Source of the DNA: Betaproteobacteria bacterium MOLA814
GTDB taxonomy: Bacteria > Pseudomonadota > Gammaproteobacteria > Burkholderiales > Burkholderiaceae_C
Length of the DNA stretch: 64,000 bases
Reading direction: 5' to 3'
Assembly: GCA_000496475.1 (NCBI GenBank)
Contig: AYMW01000003.1
Span: 252,003 to 316,002, forward strand
Shown: piece after piece, positions 1 to 9,200 of the stretch
Numbering within the stretch: position 1 is the first letter of the stretch
Layout: the number at the start of each line of letters is the position of its first letter
Program-made: the position numbers and the translations under genes
The notes under the pieces: generated by a model
What the model was told of the DNA's origin: nothing
Database searches by the model: none
What the model saw: the letters and a program-made list of their open reading frames with translations, nothing else

Positions 1-102
1 AAAGTCATCGGCGCGCACCCCAGACAAAGCGCCGCCATAACGACCAAAAGGCGTTCTGATGGCGTCACAAATATAGGCTTGGGTGTCGTCTAACTGGGTC
101 AT
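1..102 (-). CDS. Thiolase (acetyl-CoA acetyltransferase / 3-oxoadipyl-CoA thiolase type), N-terminus only
   Basis: This is the first 34 codons of a minus-strand gene that runs off the left edge of the window. Reading from the ATG at 102, the peptide contains CDAIRTPFGRYGGAL, the conserved start of type II thiolases, and is especially like PcaF/PaaJ 3-oxoadipyl-CoA thiolases. The family cleaves 3-ketoacyl-CoA with CoA, or condenses two acyl-CoA units. The active-site cysteine and histidine lie outside the window, so the exact substrate cannot be decided. It is divergent from the DUF1841 gene across about 137 bases in which I see no clear promoter pair. Confidence 0.85.
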   Translation of the reverse strand, partial: MTQLDDTQAYICDAIRTPFGRYGGALSGVRADDF

Positions 103-239
103 GAATACGCTCTCATTAAAAGTAAGTCTAAACAATGCATCGCAATGCCAAGTTTGCTACCTTACACTATGCATAACGACATAGTCTTGCGCAGTCAAAT
201 GCGCGTCAAACAAAACCAACCGTTGACACACAGCCCAAT

Positions 240-686
240 ATGTTTGCGCCAAACCAAGCCGACGTACGCCGTTTTTTTTGCGGCGCTTACAACAAACACC
301 ACACCAACCAGCCTTTAGAGGCAATTGAAACTTTGGCCGCTATGTGGATGGACTTGCACCCCGAATACGCTGGAGACTTTGCCGACGAGGCTGGCGCACT
401 GACCACGCTTGCAGCTGGGGGCGACACGTCCGCTGGCGCAACCGAGAGCCCCTTCTTGCATGTATCCATGCACTTGAGTGTGAGCGAGCAATGCTCGATT
501 GACCAGCCCCCGGGCATACGCCAAGCTGTCGAGCTATTGGCGGCCAAAAAGGGGGACTTGCATGCAGCGCATCATGCGGTGATGGATTGCTTGGGACGCA
601 TGGTGTGGGAAAGCCAGCGAAGTGGACGCCCGCCAGACGGTCAGGCCTATATAGACCATGTGCGGCAATTGGCAACGGCTGATTAA
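240..686 (+). CDS. DUF1841 family protein
   Basis: A 148-residue protein of the DUF1841 family, recognised from the N-terminal NQADVRRFFCGAYNKH stretch and the signature SIDQPPGIR at residues 86-94, followed by an HHAVMDCLGRM helix. The family is widespread in beta- and gammaproteobacteria; to my knowledge its function is unknown. No signal peptide or membrane segment is visible, so it should be cytosolic. Length is typical. The start at 240 has no obvious Shine-Dalgarno sequence, but the conserved N-terminus begins immediately after it. It stands alone and is followed by a bidirectional terminator. Confidence 0.85.
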   Translation: MFAPNQADVRRFFCGAYNKHHTNQPLEAIETLAAMWMDLHPEYAGDFADEAGALTTLAAGGDTSAGATESPFLHVSMHLSVSEQCSIDQPPGIRQAVELLAAKKGDLHAAHHAVMDCLGRMVWESQRSGRPPDGQAYIDHVRQLATAD

Positions 687-718
687 CCAACCAGTGCGTC
701 AAGCACTGTAGCGCCGGC

Positions 719-757
719 GAAAAAAAACCACTTCAGCTTGCGCTTAGGTGGTTTTTT
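719..757. terminator. Bidirectional rho-independent terminator
   Basis: A run of seven A (721-727) is followed by an accccac-type arm, a loop, and then gtggtttttt. The arms AAAACCAC and GTGGTTTT pair perfectly around a loop of about 14 bases. The A-run on one side and T-run on the other make it work in both directions. It lies between the convergent DUF1841 gene (+) and cytochrome c4 gene (-). Confidence 0.75.
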
Positions 758-804
758 AGGCTGTGAAACCTACAGCCAAGGCGTGCCTGTGACTGATAAA
801 GTGC

Positions 805-1479
805 TCAACGGAACCTAGACTGCGGAACAACCGCCATTTCTGTTGGCAACTTGGACAAATACTTAGAGATATCTTTGAGTTCGGCAAGTGAGAACTGGCT
901 GGCAATCCCGCTCATGATGGCATTGTTGCGGCCCAATTTGCTGTTGGCGTTGGTTTCAATGGTGTAGGACTTCAAGGCCACATACAAATAGTCGGCGTGC
1001 TGGCCGGCCAGCTTGGGATAACTGGGATCTAGCGGTTTGCTGTAATTGTCGCCATGGCAGGCTACACACCCCCCTTTGGCCAGCAATGCCGCTGTTGCGT
1101 CGCTGGCGGCTACCGCCATTTCAGGTGCGACAGGCTCGGCGCTGTGCTGCGCGTAAAAGGCGCCCAAATCTGCCATGTCTTGTTCACTTAGAGACCCGGC
1201 GATGCCACGCATGGTTGGGTGCTTGCGGTCGCCTTTTTTGTAAGCCTTCAGTGACGATTCAATGTACTGGGCCGATTGGCCAGAAATTTTAGGTACTTTA
1301 TGTACTTCAGGAAATACGTTTTGATAGCCAATGATGCCGTGACAGCCAATACACATGGCAGCTTTGCCTTTGCCGGCGTTCACATCACCTGTGAGCGCTT
1401 GGGCGCTGGCCAAGCCAGCAGCAAAAAGGGTCGCCATGGCGACAAAACGGGGCAACATAGTGACTAACAGTTGGTTCAT
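805..1479 (-). CDS. Dihaem cytochrome c4
   Basis: A 224-residue periplasmic cytochrome with two class I c-type haem sites: CIGCH at residues 43-47 and CVACH at 138-142. Each is followed by a methionine-containing segment (MRGIAG near 90 and MSGIAS near 189) that would give the sixth ligand. This duplicated arrangement and length are typical of cytochrome c4, which carries electrons from the bc1 complex to terminal oxidases. The N-terminus is a Sec signal peptide ending near ASAQA (residue 27). Translation may start at Met1 or Met8; both leave a usable signal. It is divergent from the MoxR operon. Confidence 0.88.
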   Translation of the reverse strand: MNQLLVTMLPRFVAMATLFAAGLASAQALTGDVNAGKGKAAMCIGCHGIIGYQNVFPEVHKVPKISGQSAQYIESSLKAYKKGDRKHPTMRGIAGSLSEQDMADLGAFYAQHSAEPVAPEMAVAASDATAALLAKGGCVACHGDNYSKPLDPSYPKLAGQHADYLYVALKSYTIETNANSKLGRNNAIMSGIASQFSLAELKDISKYLSKLPTEMAVVPQSRFR

Positions 1480-1521
1480 AGTGGTTCAATGACTGATTCA
1501 CCGGCGTGAATAAATGCTAAG

Positions 1522-1549
1522 TTGTCTTCAATATGCTGACAATTATATA
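1522..1549 (+). promoter_or_regulatory. Putative sigma70 promoter of the MoxR-GNAT-VWA operon
   Basis: TTGTCT (1522-1527) and TATATA (1544-1549) are separated by 16 bases and lie 31 bases before the ATG at 1581. The match is by eye to TTGACA/TATAAT. No competing pair was seen in the 101-base divergent gap. Confidence 0.4.
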
Positions 1550-1580
1550 GACTGTTGGCCACGTCCTAACTAACCACCAC

Positions 1581-2450
1581 ATGAACAACATGACTCAGAA
1601 ATTCAAAGGTACCGAAAATTACGTTGCGACGCCAGATCTCATGCTCGCAGTCAATGCCGCCATGGCGCTGAAGCGCCCATTGCTCATTAAGGGCGAGCCT
1701 GGCACTGGCAAAACCATGTTGGCTGAGGAGGTGTCAGAAGCACTGGGGCTAACCTTGCTGCAGTGGCACATCAAGTCCACCACCAAAGCCCAGCAAGGTT
1801 TGTATGAATACGATGCAGTCAGCCGCCTGCGCGACAGCCAGCTGGGTGACATTGACGGCGGCGAACGCGTTAAAGACATACACAACTACATTGTGCAAGG
1901 TGTGTTGTGGCAGGCCTTTACGGCCGATGAGCCCGTTGCCTTGCTGATAGACGAAATTGACAAAGCCGATATCGAATTTCCGAATGACTTGTTGCGCGAA
2001 ATTGACCGGATGGAGTTTTACTGCTACGAAACGCGTCAAACCATTAGGGCCAAGCACAGGCCTTTGGTTTTCATTACCTCCAACAACGAAAAAGAATTGC
2101 CCGACGCATTTTTGCGCCGCTGCTTTTTTCACTACATCAAATTTCCAGAAGCCGACACCATGGAGCAAATTGTTCAGGTGCACTTTCCAAAGTTAAAAAA
2201 AGAACTGCTAGCCGTTGCACTCAAAACTTTTTACGACATCAGAAAATTGCCTGGCATCAAAAAAAAGCCCACAACCTCTGAGCTTATAGACTGGCTCAAA
2301 CTGTTGGTGGCCGAAGATATTCCCATGTCCGCCCTACAAAGTGACGATGACAAAATAAGCCTTCCACCCTTGGTTGGCGCACTGTTGAAAAACGAACAGG
2401 ACGTCTCTTTGTTTGAAAAACTGGTGTTCATGAACAACAGAAACCGCTGA
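1581..2450 (+). CDS. MoxR-type AAA+ ATPase
   Basis: A 289-residue AAA+ ATPase of the MoxR/CobS-like group. The Walker A motif GEPGTGKT is at residues 38-45 and Walker B LLIDEID at 121-127; a sensor-1 region (FITSNNEKELPDAFLRRC) follows. MoxR ATPases act as chaperones that remodel or insert cofactors into protein complexes, usually with a VWA-domain partner. Here the VWA gene lies two genes downstream, with a GNAT gene between and only 8 bases of spacing, so one transcript is likely. The target complex cannot be read from this context. No signal peptide or membrane segment is seen. Confidence 0.85.
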   Translation: MNNMTQKFKGTENYVATPDLMLAVNAAMALKRPLLIKGEPGTGKTMLAEEVSEALGLTLLQWHIKSTTKAQQGLYEYDAVSRLRDSQLGDIDGGERVKDIHNYIVQGVLWQAFTADEPVALLIDEIDKADIEFPNDLLREIDRMEFYCYETRQTIRAKHRPLVFITSNNEKELPDAFLRRCFFHYIKFPEADTMEQIVQVHFPKLKKELLAVALKTFYDIRKLPGIKKKPTTSELIDWLKLLVAEDIPMSALQSDDDKISLPPLVGALLKNEQDVSLFEKLVFMNNRNR

Positions 2451-2458
2451 CCCGTCCT

Positions 2459-3115
2459 ATGACGCCTTCGAATCCGTTTTCCCACGCCACCACGCTGCAT
2501 CACGCAGCGGTCAGCCTAGTGCCACTGGCGCGCGCGCACACCACAGATTTGCAAGAAGCCACCAGCGACGGCGACTTGAGCGCATTGTGGTTTACCGCGA
2601 TTCCAAACGCACAAGGCATGGCAGGTGAAATCGACAGGCGACTGGGCTTGCAAGTGCTCGGTAGCATGAACCCGTTTGCCGTTATCAGCAACCTGACCGG
2701 CCCTCATTGTGGCAAAGCGGTTGGCATGACCACTTACATGAACATTGACGCGAGCAACCGGCGCGTAGAAATTGGCAGTACGTGGTACCGCGGATCGGTT
2801 CAACGCACTGCCTTAAACACGGCATGTAAATGGTTGTTGCTGGCGCATGCTTTTGACACACTCAACTGCATTGCTGTTGAGTTTCGTACGCACCTCATGA
2901 ACCATGCCAGTCGCAAGGCGATTGAGCGCTTGGGCGCGAAGCTAGACGGCGTCCTGCGCAGCCACCAGTTGACGCACAACCCCATACACGGGACCACTTT
3001 GCGTGACACCTGCGTGTACAGCATCACTGCCAGCGAATGGCCTGCGGTGCGAGCCCACTTGGACTTTCAGCTTAATAAGCCGCGATATATACAGACAGTG
3101 ACCATGCCATGCTGA
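2459..3115 (+). CDS. GNAT family N-acetyltransferase (RimJ/RimL-like)
   Basis: A 218-residue protein resembling RimJ/RimL-type GNAT acetyltransferases. The core shows the VGMTTYMNID strand pair, the RRVEIGSTWY strand and a helix containing HLMNHASRKAIERLGAK, which matches the acetyl-CoA-binding and final helix region of this group. Such enzymes acetylate protein N-termini, amino acids or small amines; the substrate is not predictable. Its ATG follows the MoxR stop by 8 bases and its end overlaps the VWA start by 7 bases, so it appears translationally coupled inside the MoxR-VWA pair. That insertion is unusual and may be functional. Confidence 0.78.
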   Translation: MTPSNPFSHATTLHHAAVSLVPLARAHTTDLQEATSDGDLSALWFTAIPNAQGMAGEIDRRLGLQVLGSMNPFAVISNLTGPHCGKAVGMTTYMNIDASNRRVEIGSTWYRGSVQRTALNTACKWLLLAHAFDTLNCIAVEFRTHLMNHASRKAIERLGAKLDGVLRSHQLTHNPIHGTTLRDTCVYSITASEWPAVRAHLDFQLNKPRYIQTVTMPC

Positions 3116-4296
3116 CCCAATTTTTTTATGCCATGCGCGCCGCCAAACTACCGGTTTCGATCAAGGAACACTTGGCGCTGTTAGAAGCTTTAGAAGCCAA
3201 CGTCGTAGGCCCTGGTAACGAGGAAGCCTGCAGTATGGAGGACTTCTATTACCTGGCCCGCTTGGTGCTGGTGAAGGACGAGAAACACTACGACAAATTT
3301 GACAAAGCCTTCGCCGCTTATTTCAAAGGTGTTGACATGATTGCCGACTTCACCAAACCCATTCCTGCGCAATGGTTGCAGCAAGAAATTGAAAAAATGC
3401 TGGCGGATGAACAGAAAAATGACGCGCCAAAGCTTGATTACGATGACTTATTGGACACACTGAAAAAACGCTTGGAAGAGCAGAAAGAACGCCACCAAGG
3501 CGGCAGCAAGTGGGTTGGTACTGGTGGCACATCGCCGTTTGGCAACAGCGGCTACAACAGCCAAGGCATTCGCATAGGGGGCAAAGGCGGCAACAAGAGC
3601 GCAGTCAAGGTGTGGGAGCAACGCAGCTACCGAGATTACGACGACACGCAAGAGTTGGGTACGCGCAATATCAAGGTGGCGCTGCGCCGCTTGCGTAAGT
3701 TTGCGCGCTTGGGCCTTGAAGAAGAGTTAGACCTGCCGGACACCATACGGCGCACCGCGGCCAATGCAGGCTACTTGGACATCAAACTGGTGCCGCAACG
3801 CCACAACAACGTGAAAGTGCTGCTGCTCATGGATGTAGGCGGCACCATGGACGAACACATTGCACGGGTTGAGGAGTTGTTTTCCGCGGCCAAAAGCGAG
3901 TTCAAACACATAGAGTTTTATTACTTCCACAATTGTGTATACGACTATGTTTGGAAAAACAACAAACGCCGCTACGCCGAAAAGTTCCCTACGTGGGACA
4001 TCATGCACAAATACAACAAGGACTACAAACTCATATTTGTTGGTGATGCCACCATGAGCCCCTACGAGGTGTTACAGCCTGGTGGCAGCGTGGAGTACAA
4101 CAACGAAGAAGCCGGTGCGACCTGGCTACAACGCCTGACCAACACCTACCCCAAGCACGCTTGGATCAATCCTGAACCTCAGGGCGTGTGGCAATACCGG
4201 CAAAGCATTGACGTGATTCAACAACTCATGGGTGGGCGCATGTTCCCACTGACCCTGAAAGGACTAGAAGACACCATGCGTCTGTTGAGCAAATAG
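3109..4296 (+). CDS. VWA domain-containing protein (MoxR partner, CoxE-like)
   Basis: A 395-residue cytosolic protein whose C-terminal half is a von Willebrand A-type domain. The metal site reads MDVGGTMDEH around residue 242; the Gly-Gly-Thr replaces the DxSxS of classical MIDAS sites, a variant I recall in this protein group. Residues 1-130 are helical and charged. Residues 130-165 are a glycine-rich linker (GTGGTSPFGNSGYN). Proteins of this kind work with MoxR ATPases in maturing protein complexes. The ATG overlaps the GNAT stop (ATGCTGA), indicating coupling. Confidence 0.82.
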   Translation: MLTQFFYAMRAAKLPVSIKEHLALLEALEANVVGPGNEEACSMEDFYYLARLVLVKDEKHYDKFDKAFAAYFKGVDMIADFTKPIPAQWLQQEIEKMLADEQKNDAPKLDYDDLLDTLKKRLEEQKERHQGGSKWVGTGGTSPFGNSGYNSQGIRIGGKGGNKSAVKVWEQRSYRDYDDTQELGTRNIKVALRRLRKFARLGLEEELDLPDTIRRTAANAGYLDIKLVPQRHNNVKVLLLMDVGGTMDEHIARVEELFSAAKSEFKHIEFYYFHNCVYDYVWKNNKRRYAEKFPTWDIMHKYNKDYKLIFVGDATMSPYEVLQPGGSVEYNNEEAGATWLQRLTNTYPKHAWINPEPQGVWQYRQSIDVIQQLMGGRMFPLTLKGLEDTMRLLSK

Positions 4297-4410
4297 ACAA
4301 CATTGGCTTGAACAATGCAACTAAAACACGCAGCTGACGGCCAGCAGCACATGCTTTAGAGCGACAATGCAGGGCCGCGTACCGCGCCGACCTTTTTTGT
4401 TGTAATTGCC

Positions 4411-6270
4411 TTGCTAACACCACCCTTAGGCTTCAGATTTATTGCTTGCACGCGACTGTTTCGTACAGCGGTGTTCGTCACAGCCTTGTGCAGCCTAAGC
4501 GCCACTTTTCCAGTGTGGGCACAGCCCACTCAAGAGATAACGCTGGCAATTCAAGCTGGCAGCGGAAAAGCCAGCACAGTGGATGTGTTGTTGACTGAGC
4601 GATGGCTTAAAAGCCATGCACAGCTGTGGCGGTTTTTGTCCGAGCCTGAGCTCACACAAGCCGAGCTGAATGACTTAATTGCACGTGCCCCGCTGGATAT
4701 TACACAGCTGCTCAACACGCGTGGTTATTTCAATAGCCGCGTGCAGCTGAGCCAAAGGGATGGGCACACAGACCTGTCGGTCGAACTGGGCCCACTCACC
4801 ACCATTGCCACTGTTGACGTGCGTGTGACAGACAAAGAGGGCAATGAACTGCCCGAACTCACTCAAACCATGCGCGACGACTGGGGATTAAAGCCAGACA
4901 GCACCTTCACGCAATCGGCTTGGCAACGTGCCAAAGACAATGCCTTGATCGCACTTGCTAGCAACACTTACTACCAAGCCAGGGTCGAGAACAGCCAAGC
5001 AGACATTGACCCTACAACGCAGCTCGCTCATTTGCATGTTGAACTGACCAGCGGCCCGGCTTTTATATTTGGCCCCATCACTGTCGTGGGCGCTTCTCGC
5101 TACCAGGCGACGCAAGCCATTCAACTGGCTGAGTTAGCCGGCTTACAAACTGGCAATGCGTACACGGCTCAGACTTTATTTGACGCACAGCGCCGGATTA
5201 TGGACAACGGCAATTACAGCGCTGCTTTCGTCAACCTGAGCCCTATGCTGGCGTCTGGGCTTGAGCAACCTGCGCGTTTGTCAGCGCGCATAGAAGTCAA
5301 CGAAAAACCCTTGCAGCGCCTAGAGGCATCCATTGGCGTCAGCACTGACAGTGGTCCACGCTTGCACCTGACGCATACCCACCACCGCCCGCCATTGCTT
5401 GAGTGGCAGGCCACCCACACGCTTGATTGGCAGCGGGACGCTAAGACACTGTCCAGCAATTGGTTGTCGCCTCACAACGAAGCTGCTTGGCAATGGACAG
5501 GCGGTTTAGCTCTGGCGCAGCAAATAGACGATGACATCACCACCAACACACACAACTGGCGCGCGGGGCGAACGCAAAGCCTCAATAATGTGCAGCGCAC
5601 TTATTACGCTCAATTGGTGCAATCTAAAGAGCGAGTGCGCAACCAAACACCAACCACCACATCTGCACTGAGCGGGCACTGGGCATGGAGCCGCACGCGT
5701 TGGGACAACCCCACAGACCCAGGCAACGGTCATGCATTGAGTTTTGACGTCGGCACAGGCGTGACCTTGTCTCAAGGTGCCAAGCCATACCTTCGCGCGC
5801 ACACTCAATGGCTGGGGCTGACCCCATTTAACAACCCAAAAACAGGACGCTTGGCCACACGTGTAGCTCTGGGCGGCGTGATTGCCAGTGAGCACACAGC
5901 CGTGCCATCAAGTGACTTGTTTTTCACCGGCGGCGACACCAGCGTGCGCGGCTACGCGCTGAGGAGCATTGGTAGAAGCGACGGCCAAGCCAACAACCAA
6001 GGCCTGACCATGCCAGGACGACTGATGTGGCTGGGTAGCCTTGAGTGGCAGCGACCCACCACATGGGGTGGTGACGTGGGTCGCGTCGAGCAGACATGGT
6101 TTGTAGATGCTGGCGCTGTCAGCAACCGTTTAAACGAGCAACGCATCTATGTTGGCACCGGCACTGGTGTGCGTTTTTTGAGCCCAGTAGGGCCTATGCA
6201 GCTTGATATGGCCTATGGCCATCAAACCCGTGAATGGCGCTTGCATTTGTTTGTGGGTATTAGATTTTGA
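4411..6270 (+). CDS. tamA: Autotransporter assembly factor TamA (Omp85/BamA family outer-membrane protein)
   Basis: A 619-residue Omp85-family protein. A signal peptide ends near FPVWA (residue 37). POTRA-like repeats follow to about residue 300 (for example LLNTRGYFNSRVQ). A beta-barrel ends in phenylalanine (VGIRF), as outer-membrane barrels do, and contains the Omp85 loop-6 motif VRGY in GGDTSVRGYALRS. TamA works with TamB in outer-membrane protein or lipid export. The reading frame opens at a TTG (4411). No ATG lies before the signal peptide in frame, so TTG or a nearby GTG must start translation. Its stop overlaps the tamB frame. Confidence 0.85.
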   Translation: MLTPPLGFRFIACTRLFRTAVFVTALCSLSATFPVWAQPTQEITLAIQAGSGKASTVDVLLTERWLKSHAQLWRFLSEPELTQAELNDLIARAPLDITQLLNTRGYFNSRVQLSQRDGHTDLSVELGPLTTIATVDVRVTDKEGNELPELTQTMRDDWGLKPDSTFTQSAWQRAKDNALIALASNTYYQARVENSQADIDPTTQLAHLHVELTSGPAFIFGPITVVGASRYQATQAIQLAELAGLQTGNAYTAQTLFDAQRRIMDNGNYSAAFVNLSPMLASGLEQPARLSARIEVNEKPLQRLEASIGVSTDSGPRLHLTHTHHRPPLLEWQATHTLDWQRDAKTLSSNWLSPHNEAAWQWTGGLALAQQIDDDITTNTHNWRAGRTQSLNNVQRTYYAQLVQSKERVRNQTPTTTSALSGHWAWSRTRWDNPTDPGNGHALSFDVGTGVTLSQGAKPYLRAHTQWLGLTPFNNPKTGRLATRVALGGVIASEHTAVPSSDLFFTGGDTSVRGYALRSIGRSDGQANNQGLTMPGRLMWLGSLEWQRPTTWGGDVGRVEQTWFVDAGAVSNRLNEQRIYVGTGTGVRFLSPVGPMQLDMAYGHQTREWRLHLFVGIRF

Positions 6271-9200
6271 ACGCCACAGCACCCGCATTGTCAATGCCAG
6301 AACCGCCAGCCACCGTGGCTAAGCGCTGGATGCGCAGCGTGCTCATTGCGCCCTTGGTAGTGGCAGTGTTACTCAGCTTGCTATTGCTTGGCTTATGGGT
6401 CTGGTCGGGCAGCGCTGGCAGCTTGGCAACCGCTGCCAACATGGTCAACCAATGGGTGCCCACTGTTCACATCAGCAACGCGCAAGGTAGCGTTAGAAAC
6501 GGCGGAAAGATAGACAACATAGCCTGGCATCGCGAGACCCGCAGCGCCAGTGTGCAGGGTCTTGACTGGACTTGGGAGCTGCAAGTCGACTGGCTAGAAC
6601 AGGCGCAACAGCAGTGGCGCACGTTGACGCGTCAAGACACCGGCACGGGTATAGACACACGCTTGAAGCACCCACTGTTACGCAGCGCTATCCACATAGA
6701 GCGGATTGTGTGGGCTGATACAAGTGCATCTGAGACAGACAGCCCACCGCTGGCGCTGCCCAGCGATATAGCCCCGCCCGTTGCATGGCATCTTGACCTC
6801 TCCGTGGGACGCATCACCGTGGAACGTGGGCTGGACACCCACGAGGTCAGCCAACTCCGAGCACGCTATAACTTCGCCGGTGGTACAGCGCAACACCTCT
6901 TAACCGTTGAAGAGCTTCGCTACGGTGAGCTGGCTGCCAATGCACAACTGGCGCTCAACATGGGTGGCACATGGCCAGTTGAAGCGTCTTTTGAGGCCCG
7001 CTCATCTACCAGCATAGTCTCGCCACATGTGGCATCGCAACAGCTGGAGGCCCAGGTCTCGCTCAGCGGCCACTTGGGTGGTGCGCAGCGCAACGAGGCC
7101 ATTGCACCTGGGCGCCTGAATGTTTCTGCCAGTGCACAAGCCAACTCACGCCATCTGTTGCGCGCTCAGGCTGTCATACTGCCTTGGGCCGCGCAACCAC
7201 TTAACAGCGTCACAGTGACGCTGCAACAATTTGATATAGCGCGTTGGATGCCGCTTGGCAGTGGTGTGCCAAGCACAGACTTATCAGGCCACTTTGCCCT
7301 CGCACCTGGCACAGGCGACAGTTGGTCAGCAGCGCTGCAACTATCGCAAGCATCCACGCACAGCCTGCCACCTGCACAAGCTAGCGCGCACATCACGCGC
7401 AGTGCAGACCGATTGCATGTCAGCAAGCTAGCAATAACTCTGGGTAAGTCTGGCACGTCAGTGGGCAGCTCATCCGTGGGCGGCACAGCGTGGCTGCAAG
7501 GCGATGTCTCACTTGATTTAAGCAGCAAGCAAGTGCAGGCCACACTGACTGGCGGCGCACCCGGACTTGCGCTGAACACCGAACTGAATGCCAACACCAC
7601 GCTACACAGCATGCCGGTTGGCCAATTGTCTGTGCAGGTGAGCGACATCCACCGATTGGTCAGCTGGGTCAACCAACTGGGCCAACGCACACAGCTGATC
7701 GCTGCGCTGCCAGTATTGTCCAGCGGCAAGCTAGACTTAAAGGCATCTTTTACTGGCAGCGGCCAGGTGCAAGCCACGCTAAACGCACAGCAGCTGAGCA
7801 TGCCTGACGGGCTTAACAATGGGCACAACGCATGGACACTGCAACAAGCCCGCGTTGTCATAAGCAACACGTGGCAAGACTTGCGCGTCAGCCTGCTGGC
7901 ACAAACGGACATACCCGGCATGGCCAACGACTTGCGCCTCAGTGCCAACACGCGGCTCAACATACCAACCAAACAACCCGGCGACATGGGTTGGAGCGAC
8001 CTGCGCTGGCAACTTGACTGGCGCGACAAGGCCGCGCACAACTGGCTGGTACGCAGCTCAAGCCCTTGGAGCGGGCAGCTGCGCGCTGGGATCGCCAGTG
8101 GCAACGCCAGCGGGGTTTCGCTAGGCCTGCAAAACTGTGATGAAGCCCAATGTTTGTCGCGTATCAACTGGCAAGCATGGTCAGCCAGTGCCGCTGGCGT
8201 GGACATCAGGGGCACGCTGGCCAACCTCAACACCGCTGCCTTTGAAACCCTATTGCCATATCAAGCGCGCACATGGCGCAGCAACGTGGCGTTAGGCGGC
8301 ACATGGCGCGCGCGTTTTGGCCCTCAAAGGCTGACGGATATAGCCTTAAACTTGGCGACAACCAACGGCGATATAGAGGTTGTTACGTCCAACTCCGCTC
8401 ACTGGCAAGCCATTGGCTTGAATAAGCTTGCAGTACAAGCCCAATGGCTAGGTACACAATTACAAGCCAACGCCGCTCTAAGCAGCGGCTTGATAGGACA
8501 TGCCTCAGCGCACTTGACCACCTCGCTCAAACCATTGGGCTGGGGGATCCAAGCCACACCCAACGCGCCTGTCAAAGCCAGTGCAACACTCGACCTCAAC
8601 GAATTGATATGGCTAAGCCCTTGGCTGCCAAGCACCTTACACATAGGCGGCAAATTGCTTGCCAATGTGCAACTGGGTGGCACACATAGCCACCCCTTGC
8701 CCAGCGCTAGCCTGACAGGCAGCAACCTGAGCTTGAAGCATGCATATGGTGATTTCGACGTGGGCGGCGGCCAGCTCCAGGCGCAGCTTGACCCACAGGG
8801 CGTAGACATAGAACGTCTGTATGTGCACGGTGTTGTTGACAAGGCTCAAGGAGGCTATGCCATCGCGACAGGGCGACTCAACTGGGGCCAAGGGGCACGA
8901 AGCGCTCACCCATCAACGTCGCACCTTGCACTGGAGCTAAAGGGTTTTCAAGCAGCCTCTAAAGCTGACCGACGGGTTCGCATCAGCGGCGAACTATTAA
9001 GCCAATGGCAACTACAACGCTTGGGCTTGAGCGGCTCCTTGACTGTTGATAAAGCAGATATCACCCTGGGCAAAATAAATGCGCCAAGCCTTGGCGACGA
9101 TGTGGTAATTGAAGGCCTCGCGGCGCCAGCGCCATCCAACTCGCTGCCACTGAACTTGGATATCAACCTGTCATTGGGCGACGCTTTTAAGGTTAGCGGC

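Noticed and set aside
3835-3870. Loss of the MIDAS metal site in the VWA protein (DVGGTM in place of DxSxS)
   Set aside because: I recall DVGGSM/DVGGTM in other MoxR-linked VWA proteins, so this seems a family feature rather than a defect.
7166-8233. 355-codon minus-strand open frame inside tamB
   Set aside because: It lies fully antisense to tamB, has Ser/Cys/Leu-rich composition and no family resemblance. It is an artefact of codon bias in the real gene.
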